Source of the DNA: Variovorax atrisoli 110B
GTDB lineage: Bacteria; Pseudomonadota; Gammaproteobacteria; Burkholderiales; Burkholderiaceae_C
Direction: 5' to 3'
Length of the DNA: 64,000 nucleotides
Assembly (NCBI RefSeq): GCF_000382045.1
Contig: NZ_KB907450.1
Span: 572,204-636,203 of the forward strand
Shown here: piece by piece, positions 18,725 to 29,206 of the stretch
Layout: each line of letters starts with the position of its first letter
Position numbering within the stretch: the first letter of the stretch is position 1
Position numbers and translations under genes: made by a program
Notes under the pieces: generated by a model
Database searches by the model: none
What the model saw: only the letters and a program-made list of their open reading frames with translations
Told to the model about the DNA's origin: nothing

Positions 18725-18919
18725 TTACACCTTCTTGGCAGCGGCCGTGTGGGCCTTGGCCACGTGGCGAACCTTGTGCTTCTTGGCTGCGTGCTTCTTG
18801 GCCGAAGCGTGCTTGGCAGCCTTGGCGGGAGCGGGAGCAGCCGGAGCGGGTTCGGCTTGTTGAGCGAAAGCGCCGACTGCGAAGAGACCGGCGACCAGGG
18901 CTGCGAGCAGCTTGTTCAT
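18725..18919 (-). CDS. Small exported Lys/Ala/His-rich protein
   Basis: A 64-residue precursor. Residues 1-19 (MNKLLAALVAGLFAVGAFA) form a Sec signal peptide cleaved after AFA. The mature part of about 45 residues starts acidic/Pro-Ala and ends in strongly basic KKHAAKKHKVRHVAKAH-type sequence. Composition recalls the enterobacterial acid-shock protein Asr and histone-like tails, but similarity in composition is not homology. The start at 18919 is supported by AAGGA seven bases upstream; an ATG two codons earlier is too close to it. The signal peptide closely resembles that of the neighbour at 19073-19396, so the two genes may share ancestry for their 5' ends. Function unknown. Confidence 0.8.
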   Translation of the reverse strand: MNKLLAALVAGLFAVGAFAQQAEPAPAAPAPAKAAKHASAKKHAAKKHKVRHVAKAHTAAAKKV

Positions 18920-19025
18920 GAACATATCCTTTGAAATTCGTTGATCTGGATTGCCCTCCCTGCGGAAGGTAGACATTCAACGGAGGCCACTGCGCGCGGT
19001 TGACACCAACGTGGACACTTCAGGC

Positions 19026-19050
19026 GAAAAAAAAGCGCTCCGGAGAGCGC
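19026..19050 (-). terminator. Intrinsic terminator after the 107-residue exported protein
   Basis: Stem GCGCTC/GAGCGC around CCGG, followed on the minus strand by eight T residues, 21 bases beyond the stop of the gene at 19073-19396. Confidence 0.85.
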
Positions 19051-19072
19051 TTCTTTTGCGGGGCAGGCCGAA

Positions 19073-19396
19073 TTACTTCGGGGTGCCGCCTTGGGTCGAC
19101 TTGCGCTTGATGCTGCCGTCCTTGTTGCGACGACGCTGGTCGCGGGTTTCAGCGCGCTTCTCGCCGGAGGCTGCAGCCTTGTCGGCACCGATGGCGCCGC
19201 CTTCGGGGGTCTTGGCTTCGTCGCCGGCCGGAGCCTTGACCTGGCCAGCGGGCTTGGCAGCCTTCTTGGCTTCGGCGCGTTGCTGCGACTTGCTGTTGGT
19301 GGCGTTGCCTTGCTCGGGCGTCGTGCCGGCCGGGTTCTGGGCGTAAGCGCCAGCGGCGAACAGGCCGGCGATCATGACTGCGAGAATTTTGCTCAT
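19073..19396 (-). CDS. Small exported charged protein, 107 residues
   Basis: The signal peptide at about 1-19 (MSKILAVMIAGLFAAGAYA) is cleaved after AYA. The mature region of about 88 residues is hydrophilic, rich in Lys, Ala, Gly, Glu and Gln, without cysteines or predicted hydrophobic core, and ends basic (RDQRRRNKDGSIKRKSTQGG). It looks intrinsically disordered. The signal peptide parallels that of the 64-residue protein downstream, and each gene has its own terminator, so they are separately expressed. No domain recognised. A periplasmic stress or chaperone-like role is only a guess. Confidence 0.8.
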   Translation of the reverse strand: MSKILAVMIAGLFAAGAYAQNPAGTTPEQGNATNSKSQQRAEAKKAAKPAGQVKAPAGDEAKTPEGGAIGADKAAASGEKRAETRDQRRRNKDGSIKRKSTQGGTPK

Positions 19397-19514
19397 TGAT
19401 GATTCCTCTATCGAGAATTGGTTGGAAACGCCTCCCGGCGAGCAGAAGGTCAGCCACTAACGACGCCGTCGGGCCGTCGGTTGACAAACGCTTGCTGATG
19501 GGTTGCGTCTAAAA

Positions 19515-19543
19515 TGTACAGCGATTTGTTCGCCGGCTGTACA
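19515..19543. promoter_or_regulatory. Inverted repeat in the icd leader, possible operator
   Basis: TGTACAGC (19515-19522) and GCTGTACA (19536-19543) form a perfect inverted repeat with a 13-base spacer. Each arm contains the palindrome TGTACA, centres 23 bases apart. It overlaps a TAAAAT hexamer at 19510-19515 that could be the -10 of the icd promoter (the TTGACA at 19481 is too far for a standard -35). Such spacing suits a dimeric regulator binding on one DNA face, or a leader RNA stem. Confidence 0.5.
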
Positions 19544-19615
19544 GCGGAATGCGCGCCGTGTCTGAATTCGCTGACAGTTGTCAAAAGTACGTCAATCCCG
19601 GAGCCGCCTCCCTTC

Positions 19616-20875
<1,260 letters not shown>

Positions 20876-20921
20876 TTGCTGCGCGTCCCGGCGCCGCGGG
20901 CGTCGTGGCCGCACACGGCGG

Positions 20922-20958
20922 GCCCTTGAACTTCCGGAAGGAATTCAAGGGCTTTTTA
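20922..20958 (+). terminator. Intrinsic terminator of icd
   Basis: Stem GCCCTTGAA (20922-20930) with TTCAAGGGC (20944-20952), with a small CTTCCGGAAG stem in the loop, followed by TTTTTATT. It lies 47 bases after the icd stop and 168 bases before clpS. Confidence 0.88.
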
Positions 20959-21125
20959 TTGCGTCTTCAATCGGGGTTTTCGCCGGGTTTTTTGCCTAAA
21001 ACTCTTCGCGGCGCCGCCTTGGGGGAATACTGTCGCAAGCGCCGCAAACCCCTTGAATTGTCGGATAAGCGCCACCACGTTTTTTTGCTCGGCACGGCGC
21101 TTGCACGCTCTATAGAATGATTTTC

Positions 21126-21485
21126 ATGGCAACGAGAATTCCAAAGACTCCAGGCACTCCGCCGGCGCAGAAACCGGCCGGGGACGATGGAGATTCGGTG
21201 GTCATCGAGCGCCGGCCGCAAAGAACCGCGCCGCCGCAGATGTACCAGGTGGTGATGCTCAACGACGACTACACGCCGATGGAGTTCGTGATCGTCGTGC
21301 TGCAGGAATATTTCAGCAAGGATCGCGAAACCGCTACCCAGATCATGCTCAAGATCCACCTCGATGGCCGGGGCGTCTGTGGGGTTTATTCCCGCGACAT
21401 GGCGGCCACCAAGGTCAATCAGGTCATGGAGGCCGCCCAGCAGGCGGGGCATCCGCTCCAATGCATCAGCGAACCTGTTGCATGA
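21126..21485 (+). CDS. clpS: ATP-dependent Clp protease adaptor ClpS
   Basis: N-degron recognin that delivers N-end-rule substrates to ClpAP; 119 residues. After a flexible N-terminal tail come [20 protein letters not shown] (the Asn-Asp pair and Met that shape the substrate pocket), [27 protein letters not shown]-type segment with the pocket His ([18 protein letters not shown]) and a C-terminal helix. ATG 21126 gives the usual start [13 protein letters not shown] 21117 three codons upstream is possible. A TATAGA hexamer at 21111-21116 may be a -10 but would give a very short leader. clpA follows 67 bp downstream, the standard arrangement. Confidence 0.96.
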   Translation: MATRIPKTPGTPPAQKPAGDDGDSVVIERRPQRTAPPQMYQVVMLNDDYTPMEFVIVVLQEYFSKDRETATQIMLKIHLDGRGVCGVYSRDMAATKVNQVMEAAQQAGHPLQCISEPVA

Positions 21486-21552
21486 ACCAGTTGAATTGCG
21501 CAAGCTCCAACCCATCTGAGAACTTATTTACAGCAAGGCAAAAGGAAATCAC

Positions 21553-23874
21553 ATGATTGCCCAGGAACTGGAAGTCAGCTTGCACATGGCCTTCGTCGAG
21601 GCCCGGCAGCAGCGCCACGAGTTCATCACCGTGGAGCATCTGCTGCTCGCTTTGCTGGACAACCCGAGCGCCGCGGAAGTTCTGCGCGCCTGCTCGGCCA
21701 ACGTCGACGACCTGCGGGCGTCGCTCACCAACTTCATCAAGGACAACACGCCCCAGGTGGCGGGTACCGACGATGTCGACACCCAGCCCACCCTGGGTTT
21801 CCAGCGCGTGATCCAGCGCGCCATCATGCATGTGCAATCCACCGGCAACGGCAAGAAGGAAGTCACTGGCGCCAACGTGCTGGTCGCGATCTTCGGTGAG
21901 AAGGATTCGCACGCCGTGTACTACCTGCACCAGCAGGGCGTCACCCGCCTCGACGTGGTGAACTTCATCGCCCACGGCATCAAGAAGAGCGATCCGCCGG
22001 AAGCCGTCAAGGGCAGCGGCGAAGCTCCCTCGGGTGAAGGCGAGGAGGGCGGCGGCGAGCGCAACGAGAAGGCTTCGCCGCTCGAGCAGTTCACCCAGAA
22101 CCTCAACCAGATGGCCAAGGACGGCAAGATCGATCCGCTGATCGGCCGCGAGTACGAGGTCGAGCGCGTCATCCAGATCCTGTGCCGTCGGCGCAAGAAC
22201 AACCCGCTGCTGGTCGGCGAGGCCGGCGTGGGCAAGACCGCGATCGCCGAGGGCCTCGCATGGCGCATCACGCAAGGCGACGTGCCGGAGATCCTGGCCG
22301 AGTCGAACGTGTTCTCGCTCGACATGGGCGCGCTGCTGGCCGGCACCAAGTATCGCGGTGATTTCGAGCAGCGCCTCAAGGGCGTGCTCAAGTCGCTCAA
22401 GGACAAGCCGAATGCCATCCTCTTCATCGACGAGATCCACACCCTGATCGGTGCGGGCGCAGCCTCGGGCGGCACGCTCGATGCGTCGAACCTGCTCAAG
22501 CCGGCGCTTTCCAGCGGCCAGCTCAAGTGCATCGGCGCGACCACCTTCACGGAGTACCGCGGCATCTTCGAAAAGGACGCGGCCCTGTCGCGTCGTTTCC
22601 AGAAGGTCGACGTGGTCGAGCCGTCGGTGCAGGAGACCGTCGACATCCTGAAGGGGCTGAAGTCGCGCTTCGAGGAGCACCATGGCGTGAAGTACGCCGT
22701 GGCGGCCCTGCAGGCTGCGGCCGAGCTCAGCGCCAAGTACATCAATGACCGTCACCTGCCCGACAAGGCGATCGACGTCATCGACGAGGCCGGCGCTGCC
22801 CAGCGCATCCTGCCGCCGAGCAAGCGCAAGAAGACCATCAGCAAGAGCGAAGTCGAGGAAATCGTCGCGAAGATCGCGCGCATTCCCCCTGCCAACGTCA
22901 GCAATGACGACCGCAGCAAGCTGCAGACCATCGAGCGCGACCTCAAGAGCGTGGTGTTCGGCCAGGACAAGGCGCTCGAAGTGCTCGCCTCGGCGGTCAA
23001 GATGGCTCGCTCGGGCCTGGGCAAGGGCGACAAGCCGATCGGCTCGTTCCTGTTCTCCGGTCCCACCGGTGTCGGCAAGACCGAAGCCGCGAAGCAGCTC
23101 GCCTACATCATGGGCATCGAGCTGATCCGCTTCGACATGTCGGAATACATGGAACGGCACGCGGTGAGCCGCCTGATCGGCGCGCCTCCGGGCTATGTCG
23201 GGTTCGACCAGGGCGGTCTGCTGACCGAAGCCATCACGAAGAAGCCGCACGCGGTGCTGCTGCTCGACGAGATCGAGAAGGCGCATCCGGACATCTTCAA
23301 CGTGCTGCTGCAGGTCATGGACCATGGCACGCTGACCGACAACAACGGGCGCAAGGCCGACTTCCGCAACGTCATCATCATCATGACAACGAACGCGGGT
23401 GCCGAGACCATGAACAAGGCGACCATCGGCTTCACCAACCCGAGGCAGGCCGGCGACGAGATGGGCGACATCAAGCGCTTGTTCTCGCCCGAGTTCCGCA
23501 ACCGGCTAGACGCCATCGTCAACTTCAAGGCGCTCGACGAACAGGTCATCCTGCGCGTGGTCGACAAGTTCCTGCTGCAGCTGGAAACCCAGCTCAGCGA
23601 GAAGAAGGTGGAAGTCACCTTCAGCGACAAGCTGCGCAAGCACCTGGCGAAGAAGGGCTTCGATCCGCTGATGGGCGCACGGCCGATGCAGCGTCTGATC
23701 CAGGACACGATCCGTCGTGCACTGGCCGACGAGCTGCTGTTCGGGCGCCTCACCGACGGTGGTCGCCTCGAAGTCGATCTCGACGACAAGGACGAAGTGC
23801 TGCTGGACATCCAGCCGCTTCCGAAGAAGGAAGGCAAGTCGAAGCCTGAAGCCGAGGAAGCAGCGGCAGGCTGA
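21553..23874 (+). CDS. clpA: ATP-dependent Clp protease ATPase subunit ClpA
   Basis: Hexameric unfoldase of ClpAP; 773 residues. The N-domain that binds ClpS is about 1-145 ([20 protein letters not shown]). AAA-1 has Walker [17 protein letters not shown] (about 217-232) and Walker [24 protein letters not shown]-2 has Walker [17 protein letters not shown] (about 503-518), [19 protein letters not shown] and Walker [14 protein letters not shown]. The ClpP-contact loop of the IGF/IGL type lies in the AAA-2 domain ([10 protein letters not shown]). The C-terminal region contains [20 protein letters not shown]. It lacks the long middle coiled coil of ClpB. A Shine-Dalgarno AAAGGAAA precedes the ATG. 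The acidic tail of about 25 residues ([10 protein letters not shown]) is ordinary. Confidence 0.98.
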   Translation: MIAQELEVSLHMAFVEARQQRHEFITVEHLLLALLDNPSAAEVLRACSANVDDLRASLTNFIKDNTPQVAGTDDVDTQPTLGFQRVIQRAIMHVQSTGNGKKEVTGANVLVAIFGEKDSHAVYYLHQQGVTRLDVVNFIAHGIKKSDPPEAVKGSGEAPSGEGEEGGGERNEKASPLEQFTQNLNQMAKDGKIDPLIGREYEVERVIQILCRRRKNNPLLVGEAGVGKTAIAEGLAWRITQGDVPEILAESNVFSLDMGALLAGTKYRGDFEQRLKGVLKSLKDKPNAILFIDEIHTLIGAGAASGGTLDASNLLKPALSSGQLKCIGATTFTEYRGIFEKDAALSRRFQKVDVVEPSVQETVDILKGLKSRFEEHHGVKYAVAALQAAAELSAKYINDRHLPDKAIDVIDEAGAAQRILPPSKRKKTISKSEVEEIVAKIARIPPANVSNDDRSKLQTIERDLKSVVFGQDKALEVLASAVKMARSGLGKGDKPIGSFLFSGPTGVGKTEAAKQLAYIMGIELIRFDMSEYMERHAVSRLIGAPPGYVGFDQGGLLTEAITKKPHAVLLLDEIEKAHPDIFNVLLQVMDHGTLTDNNGRKADFRNVIIIMTTNAGAETMNKATIGFTNPRQAGDEMGDIKRLFSPEFRNRLDAIVNFKALDEQVILRVVDKFLLQLETQLSEKKVEVTFSDKLRKHLAKKGFDPLMGARPMQRLIQDTIRRALADELLFGRLTDGGRLEVDLDDKDEVLLDIQPLPKKEGKSKPEAEEAAAG

Positions 23875-23900
23875 TCGCTTGCGGTTCCTGAAATGAAGCC

Positions 23901-23935
23901 AAAGGCCGGTAGCATCGCTACCGGCCTTTTTCTTT
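23901..23935 (+). terminator. Intrinsic terminator of clpSA
   Basis: A thirteen-base stem, AAAGGCCGGTAGC with GCTACCGGCCTTT, a three-base loop, then TTTTCTTT. It starts 26 bases after the clpA stop. Confidence 0.93.
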
Positions 23936-23978
23936 GGGCCCGTCCATATCGAATCGCCGTCCCAGCCGCCTTCCCGCC

Positions 23979-25424
23979 TTGATCCTCCCCGAACTCAGCA
24001 ACGAATGGAAAACCGGCCTCTCCCTCGCGTGGAGCGGCTACATCGCCGTGCTGTCGATCTGGATCGTGATGCAGAAGCGCGCTCCGGTGTCGACGATGAG
24101 CTGGATCCTCTCGCTGGCGCTGCTGCCATTCGCGGGGTTCGTCGTCTATTACTTCCTCGGGCCGCAGCGGCTGAAGAAGCAGCGCCTGAAGCGCCTGCGC
24201 AGCCGCGCCAGCGCCTCCTCGCAGGCCGACCTGGCAAGGCTGCGCGACGCGGCTCAGAACGCGCCGCCCGCGCTGCAGCAGATGGCCAAGCTCGGCACCG
24301 CGACCTGCGGGCTGCCGGTGTCGAGCGCGCTCGACGTCGAGCTGCTCTCGGGCGGCGCACGCACCTTCGATGCGATCTTCGATGCCGTTCTCGCCGCGCA
24401 GGACCACATCCACCTCGAGTACTACATCTTCGAGCCAGACCGCATCGGCACCGCGCTGCGCGACCTGCTCATCGAGCGTGCGAGAGAGGGCGTCACGGTG
24501 CGCCTGCTGATCGATGCGCTGGGTTCCAAGCGCATCGGCCGCAAGTTCATGGCGCCGATGCTGGAGGCCGGCATCAAGGTGGCGCTCTTCCATGACACCA
24601 AGATCGGCCGGCGACTGCGCCCGGTGACCAACTACCGCACCCACCGCAAGATCGTGGTGTGCGACGGCCGTGTCGGCTTCACCGGCGGCGTGAACATCAC
24701 CGACGAGGAAGACAAGCGCACCAACCCCGACGCCTACCACGACGTGCACCTGCGCATCGAAGGCAGTGCCGTGCGCTGGCTGCAGACCACCTTCCTTGAA
24801 GACTGGACCTACGCCACCGGCGAAGACCCGCGCGGCATGGACGACGCGCTCAACGATATGCTGCCGCAGCTGGAGGCCGGCCACATTCCGGTGCAGATCG
24901 TCACGAGCGGCCCCGACAGCCCGATGGAAGCCATACATCGCATGCACGTCGAGGCCATCCATTCGGCCACGCACCGCGCCTGGCTCACCACGCCGTACTT
25001 CGTGCCCGGCGAGCCGGCACTGATGGCGCTCACGAGCGCTGCGCTGCGCGGCGTCGACGTGCGCCTGCTGGTGCCGCGCCGCAGCGACTCGGCCGTCGTG
25101 AGCGCCGCCGCGCGGTCGTACTTCGACGAGCTGATCGCTGCCGGCGTGAAGGTATGGGAGTACAAGGCGCGCATGCTGCATTCCAAGACCCTGGTGGTGG
25201 ACGATCATTGCGCGATGATCGGCACCGCCAACTTCGACAACCGCAGCTTTCGCCTCAACTTCGAGGTCAGCGCGGTGGTCTATGGTCCCGAGCTGACGCG
25301 TCCGCTGGCGGCGCAGTTCGAGACCGACCTGCACAGTTCCGGCGCGGTGCGCGCCAACCGGCGCCAGGGTTTCTGGCGCCGCCTCGGCGACGCCATCGCG
25401 CGCCTGTTTTCACCCCTGCTCTGA
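23979..25424 (+). CDS. cls: Cardiolipin synthase (phospholipase D family)
   Basis: Condenses two phosphatidylglycerol molecules to cardiolipin at the inner membrane; about 481 residues. Two N-terminal transmembrane helices (GYIAVLSIWIVM and WILSLALLPFAGFVVYYFLG) are followed by two PLD domains with HKD motifs: THRKIVVCDGRVGFTGGVN in the first and MLHSKTLVVDDHCAMIGTAN in the second. The C-terminus ends in an amphipathic FWRRLGDAIARLFSPLL. The start is doubtful: no in-frame ATG occurs before the first helix, and TTG 23979 (LILPELSNEW) is the most reasonable. An earlier TTG at 23934 lies inside the clpA terminator. The stop abuts the ATG of the exonuclease I gene, so they are cotranscribed. Confidence 0.92.
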   Translation: MILPELSNEWKTGLSLAWSGYIAVLSIWIVMQKRAPVSTMSWILSLALLPFAGFVVYYFLGPQRLKKQRLKRLRSRASASSQADLARLRDAAQNAPPALQQMAKLGTATCGLPVSSALDVELLSGGARTFDAIFDAVLAAQDHIHLEYYIFEPDRIGTALRDLLIERAREGVTVRLLIDALGSKRIGRKFMAPMLEAGIKVALFHDTKIGRRLRPVTNYRTHRKIVVCDGRVGFTGGVNITDEEDKRTNPDAYHDVHLRIEGSAVRWLQTTFLEDWTYATGEDPRGMDDALNDMLPQLEAGHIPVQIVTSGPDSPMEAIHRMHVEAIHSATHRAWLTTPYFVPGEPALMALTSAALRGVDVRLLVPRRSDSAVVSAAARSYFDELIAAGVKVWEYKARMLHSKTLVVDDHCAMIGTANFDNRSFRLNFEVSAVVYGPELTRPLAAQFETDLHSSGAVRANRRQGFWRRLGDAIARLFSPLL

Positions 25425-26864
25425 ATGAACCACACTTTTCTCTGGCACGACTACGAAACCTTCGGCGCGGTGCCGCGCCGCGACCGTCCGTCGCAGTTCG
25501 CGGCCGTGCGCACCGACGCGGAGCTCAACGAGGTCGGCGAGCCGCTGATGATCTACTGCAAGCCCGCGCCGGACTACCTGCCCAGCCCCGAAGCCTGCCT
25601 GATCACCGGCATCACGCCGCAGCTGTGCCTGGAGCGTGGCGTTCCCGAGCATGAGTTCGCCGCGCAGATCGAGCGCGCCTTCTCGCAGCCCGGCACCATC
25701 GGCGTGGGCTACAACACCATCCGCTTCGACGACGAGGTCACGCGCTTCCTCTTCTGGCGCAACCTGATCGATCCGTACGCCCGCGAATGGCAGAACGAAT
25801 GCGGCCGCTGGGACCTGCTCGACGTGGTGCGCCTCACCTATGCGCTGCGCCCCGACGGCATCGAGTGGCCGGAGAAGGAAGACGGCAAGCCCAGCTTCAA
25901 GCTCGAAGACCTGGCGCGTGCCAACGGCCTGCTGCACGAGTCGGCACACGATGCCTTGTCCGACGTGCGCGCCACCATCGCGCTGGCCCGCCTCATCCGC
26001 AGCAAGCAGCCCAAGCTGTTCGACTTCGCCTTCGGCCTGCACAGGAAGGACCGCGTCGCCACCGAACTCGGCCTGCCCGCGACGCGCGAGACCGCGAAGC
26101 CCTTCCTGCATGTCTCGGGCATGTTCCCGGTCGAGCGCGGCTGCCTCGCCGTGATGTGGCCGCTGGCGAGCCATCCCACCAACAAGAACGAGCTGCTGGC
26201 CTGGGACCTGGCCCACGACCCGAGCGAACTGCGCGACATCGACGTCGAGACGCTGCGGCTGCGCCTCTTCACCCGCACCGCGGACCTGCCCGAGGGTGTG
26301 GTGCGCCTGCCGGTCAAGGGCGTGCACCTCAACAAGTCGCCGATGGTCGTCGGCAACCTGCGCACGCTCGCGGCGCCCATGGCCGAGCGCTGGGGCGTCG
26401 ACCTGGAGGCGGCGATGCGCCACGCGGCCATCGCGCGCGACCTGCCCGACATGAGCGCGATCTGGTCCCAGGTATATGCCCGCCCCAAGGAGGCCACGCC
26501 CGACGTCGACGAGGACCTGTACGGCGGCTTCGTCGGCAATGCCGACCGGCGGCGCCTGAACCAGTTGCGCGGCCTCTCGCCCGAGGAACTGGCCAAGGAC
26601 CGCACCGGCTTCGACGACGGCCGGCTCGAAGAGCTCCTCTTCCGCTACCGCGCCCGCAACTGGCCCGAACTGCTGAACGAGGACGAGACCGAGCGCTGGG
26701 AAGCCCTGCGCGTCGCCAGGCTCTTCAAGGGCGAGGGCGGCGCACGCACCATCGAGATGCTGTTCAGCGAGGTCGACGCGCTCTCCGAGAACGCCGACGA
26801 GCGCGGGGAGGAGATCCTCGGCGCGCTCTACGAATACGCCGAGGCCATCGCGCCCGAGGCCTGA
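25425..26864 (+). CDS. sbcB: Exodeoxyribonuclease I
   Basis: 3'-5' single-strand DNA exonuclease used in recombination and mismatch repair; 479 residues. The DEDD nuclease domain begins at once with [20 protein letters not shown] (Exo I motif with Asp and Glu), then [20 protein letters not shown] (Exo II) and [20 protein letters not shown] (Exo III, His and Asp). The SH3-like and C-terminal helical domains typical of SbcB follow, with [11 protein letters not shown] and [19 protein letters not shown] 25425 directly follows the cls stop without spacer. Length matches E. coli SbcB (475). Confidence 0.96.
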   Translation: MNHTFLWHDYETFGAVPRRDRPSQFAAVRTDAELNEVGEPLMIYCKPAPDYLPSPEACLITGITPQLCLERGVPEHEFAAQIERAFSQPGTIGVGYNTIRFDDEVTRFLFWRNLIDPYAREWQNECGRWDLLDVVRLTYALRPDGIEWPEKEDGKPSFKLEDLARANGLLHESAHDALSDVRATIALARLIRSKQPKLFDFAFGLHRKDRVATELGLPATRETAKPFLHVSGMFPVERGCLAVMWPLASHPTNKNELLAWDLAHDPSELRDIDVETLRLRLFTRTADLPEGVVRLPVKGVHLNKSPMVVGNLRTLAAPMAERWGVDLEAAMRHAAIARDLPDMSAIWSQVYARPKEATPDVDEDLYGGFVGNADRRRLNQLRGLSPEELAKDRTGFDDGRLEELLFRYRARNWPELLNEDETERWEALRVARLFKGEGGARTIEMLFSEVDALSENADERGEEILGALYEYAEAIAPEA

Positions 26865-26896
26865 TTGACGCAACGACACAGCGGAGCGCCCAGCCC

Positions 26897-27631
26897 ATGA
26901 GCCTGACGATCAACGCGGAACTGTCGAAGGGGCTCGAAAGCTACGGGCTCTTCCTCTCCGAAGGCTGCCTGCTGCCGACGCCGTTGCGCTTCGAGACGCC
27001 GGTGCGCATCTGGCATTCGGCGCAGCTGCATGCCAGCTGCTCCATCGGCGCCTATTCGAGCATCTCGCCCGGCGTGCTGCTCGTCGACGTTCGCATGGGG
27101 CGCTATTGCTCGATCGGCGACGGCGTGCAGACCCTGTCCGACCATCCGGCCGGCTGGTTCACCACGCACATGCTGGCCTACGCGCCGAATTTTCCGGAGC
27201 CCTACCGGCACCAGTCCGTCGGGCAGTTCGCTTCGCACTCGCCGGTGACCATCGGCAACGACGTGTGGATCGGCTCGCGCGTGAGCCTCAAGAGCGGCAT
27301 CACCATCGGCGACGGCGCGGTGATCGGCGCCGGCGCCGTGGTGACGCACGATGTGGAGCCGTTCTCCGTGGTGGGCGGCGTGCCCGCGCGGGTCATCCGC
27401 CGGCGTTTTCCGGATGCGCTGGTGGAGTGCATCCTTGCCTGCCCCTGGTGGGACTGGGACCTGCGCACGCTGGCGCTCGACTGGCAGCACCCGGACGCTG
27501 CCCAGTCGATGCTGGAGGAGGCCGTTGCCGAGAACCGCCTTTCGCGCTGGAATCCCGGCTGGAGGCTGCTCGACCGCGGCCGGCCGCCGGGCGAGGGTCA
27601 GCCGGCGCCGCTAGTCCTGCTGCCGGGCTGA
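26897..27631 (+). CDS. Hexapeptide-repeat acetyltransferase (CatB/LbH type)
   Basis: Left-handed beta-helix acyltransferase of 244 residues. Hexapeptide turns run from about 45 to 165 ([30 protein letters not shown] coils, then [19 protein letters not shown] and [17 protein letters not shown]). The pattern with a loop after the third coil carrying a His ([14 protein letters not shown]) resembles xenobiotic and sugar-acetyl transferases of the CatB family. The NDVWIGSRV and [14 protein letters not shown] signatures support acetyl-CoA use. About 70 C-terminal residues are extra, with [19 protein letters not shown], possibly a substrate domain. It is 32 bp after sbcB in the same direction. Acceptor unknown. 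Confidence 0.9.
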   Translation: MSLTINAELSKGLESYGLFLSEGCLLPTPLRFETPVRIWHSAQLHASCSIGAYSSISPGVLLVDVRMGRYCSIGDGVQTLSDHPAGWFTTHMLAYAPNFPEPYRHQSVGQFASHSPVTIGNDVWIGSRVSLKSGITIGDGAVIGAGAVVTHDVEPFSVVGGVPARVIRRRFPDALVECILACPWWDWDLRTLALDWQHPDAAQSMLEEAVAENRLSRWNPGWRLLDRGRPPGEGQPAPLVLLPG

Positions 27632-27658
27632 GTGAGGTCGACGCACCGAGGTGTTTGC

Positions 27659-28114
27659 ATGACAACGACGACGGCAACCATCCTTTCTCCCGGCCGTGCC
27701 GCGCTGGCGGCCGCCGCGGCGGCGATCGCGCTCGCCGGGTGCGGGAGCCTGCCGCCCGCGCCTGTTGGCGCGAACGCCTGCGCAAGCGGCTTCGAGGCCT
27801 TCGAGCGCGACACGCTGTACTTCGGCCGTGCCATTCCCTCGGGTGGCCAGGTCTCCGATGCCGAATGGACCGCCTTCCTGGACAGCGCGGTGACACCGGC
27901 CTTTCCCCAGGGGCTCACGGTGATCGACGCGGCGGGCCAGTGGCGCGGCATGTCCGGCGAGGTCGTGCGCGAGCGCTCCAAGCTGGTGGTGCTGCTGCAC
28001 GCCCGCAGCGAGAAGGACGACGCGGCCATCGCAACCATCGTGGGCAGCTACCGCCAGCGATTCGCACAGGAGGCGGTGCTGCAGGAGAGGCAGGCCGTCT
28101 GCGTCCGCTTCTGA
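27659..28114 (+). CDS. DUF3574 lipoprotein
   Basis: 151 residues: an Ala-rich signal sequence with lipobox IALAGC at about 25-30, so the mature N-terminus is a lipidated Cys. The mature domain contains LYFGRAIPSGGQVSDAEW, VTPAFPQGLTVIDAAGQW, VRERSKLVVLLHA and YRQRFAQEAVLQERQAVCVRF, which I recognise as the DUF3574 pattern. Biological role unknown. ATG 27659 is preceded by CGAGG; a nine-codon upstream extension would spoil the signal peptide. It lies 27 bp after the acetyltransferase gene and is convergent with the Bug-family gene. Confidence 0.85.
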   Translation: MTTTTATILSPGRAALAAAAAAIALAGCGSLPPAPVGANACASGFEAFERDTLYFGRAIPSGGQVSDAEWTAFLDSAVTPAFPQGLTVIDAAGQWRGMSGEVVRERSKLVVLLHARSEKDDAAIATIVGSYRQRFAQEAVLQERQAVCVRF

Positions 28115-28125
28115 AGGGTTCTGTG

Positions 28126-28141
28126 GGCCGCCCGGGCGGCC
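28126..28141. repeat. Perfect 16-bp GC palindrome between convergent genes
   Basis: GGCCGCCCGGGCGGCC reads the same on both strands. It lies in the 33-bp gap between the DUF3574 gene and the convergent Bug-family gene and may act as a transcription barrier; no T-tract. Confidence 0.5.
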
Positions 28142-28147
28142 GCGAGG

Positions 28148-29137
28148 CTACAGCTTGATGCCGGCGCCCTTGACCGTCGGCCCGAGCACTTCGACCTGCT
28201 CTTTCACGAAGCCGTTGAACACGGCCACCGACTCCGGTTTCGCGACGATGCCCAGCTCGGTCAGCTTCTTCTGGATATCGGGCATGGCCAGCACCTCGTT
28301 GCATGCGGCATTGAGGCGCGCCACCATGTCCGGCGGCAGCTTGGCCGGCCCCGAGAGGCCGAAGAAGTTCTCCAGCACCAGCTTCGGCTGACGCAGCTCG
28401 ACCATCGTCGGCACCTCCGGCATCAGCGGCGAACGCTGCGTGCCCGTCACGGCCAGCGGCACCAGCTGGCCGCTCTTGAAGAAGGGAACGTACGAGGTGA
28501 TGACGTCGATGCCTACCGGGATGGTGTTGGCGATGAGGTCGGTGCTCATCGGCGCACCGCCGCGATAGGGCACGTGCACCATGTTGATCCCGGTGATCTT
28601 CTTCAGCAGCTCGCCGTGGACGTGCCCGATGGACCCGGGCCCGCCCGAGCCGAAGTCGATGTGGCCTTCCTTGCGCGCCAGCGCCTCGAAGTCGGCGAAG
28701 GTCTTGAGGCCGGAGCCCTTGCTCGCCATGATCACCAGCGGCGCCGCCCCGAGGTAGGCGACATGGGTGAAGCCCGTGACGGGGTCGTAGGGCAGCTTGT
28801 CGAGCGTGAATGGGCCGAGCGCGATCGGCGTGGTGTTCGACAGCATCAGCGTGTAGCCGTCGGCCGGTGAGGACGCCACCAGCGCGCCGCCGATGGTGCC
28901 GCCCGCGCCGGGCTTGTTGTCGACCACCACGGGCTGCCCCAGCTTCTTCGCGAGCTGTTCCGCCATCACGCGGGCGAGCACGTCGCTGGAGCCGCCGGGC
29001 GGGAAGGTCACGATGATCTTGATGGCCCGGTCGGGCCATTGGGCGAAGGCGGGCAGGGCTGCTCCGGCGAGGCCTGCGGCAAGGATCTGCATCGCAGCGC
29101 GCCGCGTAGGGCGATGGGGGCTTGAGTGGTGGTTCAT
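28148..29137 (-). CDS. Bug-family tripartite tricarboxylate transporter binding protein
   Basis: Periplasmic solute-binding protein (TctC/Bug family), 329 residues. The N-terminus has adjacent arginines (PTRRAAMQILAAGLAGAALP), giving a Tat-like or Sec signal peptide cleaved near PAFA-Q. The mature part starts WPDRAIKIIVTFPPGGSSDV, the typical Bug opening. The family's ligand site phrases NKPGAGGTIGGALVASSPADGYT and PYRGGAPMSTDLIANTIPV are intact. These proteins are greatly expanded in Comamonadaceae and Bordetella and mostly lack adjacent membrane components, as here. The ligand is probably a carboxylate; not determinable. Confidence 0.93.
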   Translation of the reverse strand: MNHHSSPHRPTRRAAMQILAAGLAGAALPAFAQWPDRAIKIIVTFPPGGSSDVLARVMAEQLAKKLGQPVVVDNKPGAGGTIGGALVASSPADGYTLMLSNTTPIALGPFTLDKLPYDPVTGFTHVAYLGAAPLVIMASKGSGLKTFADFEALARKEGHIDFGSGGPGSIGHVHGELLKKITGINMVHVPYRGGAPMSTDLIANTIPVGIDVITSYVPFFKSGQLVPLAVTGTQRSPLMPEVPTMVELRQPKLVLENFFGLSGPAKLPPDMVARLNAACNEVLAMPDIQKKLTELGIVAKPESVAVFNGFVKEQVEVLGPTVKGAGIKL

Positions 29138-29206
29138 GGCGTTCTCCGGCGACGGGCAAGAGCCAGGGCTTTAGCAGGAATCGGGCCGCCGACTTATGCT
29201 CGCCGC

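Noticed and set aside
19481..19515. A TTGACA / TAAAAT promoter for icd.
   Set aside because: The spacer would be 23 bases, too long for a standard sigma-70 promoter; only the -10-like hexamer is kept as a possibility.
23193..25334. A 713-codon minus-strand open frame opposite clpA and cls.
   Set aside because: High-GC antisense shadow: composition is Arg/Ser/His-rich, no domain, and it crosses the clpA terminator and two well-supported genes.
25410..26879. A 489-codon minus-strand open frame opposite the exonuclease I gene.
   Set aside because: Antisense shadow of sbcB; no recognisable protein and its ends mirror those of the real gene.
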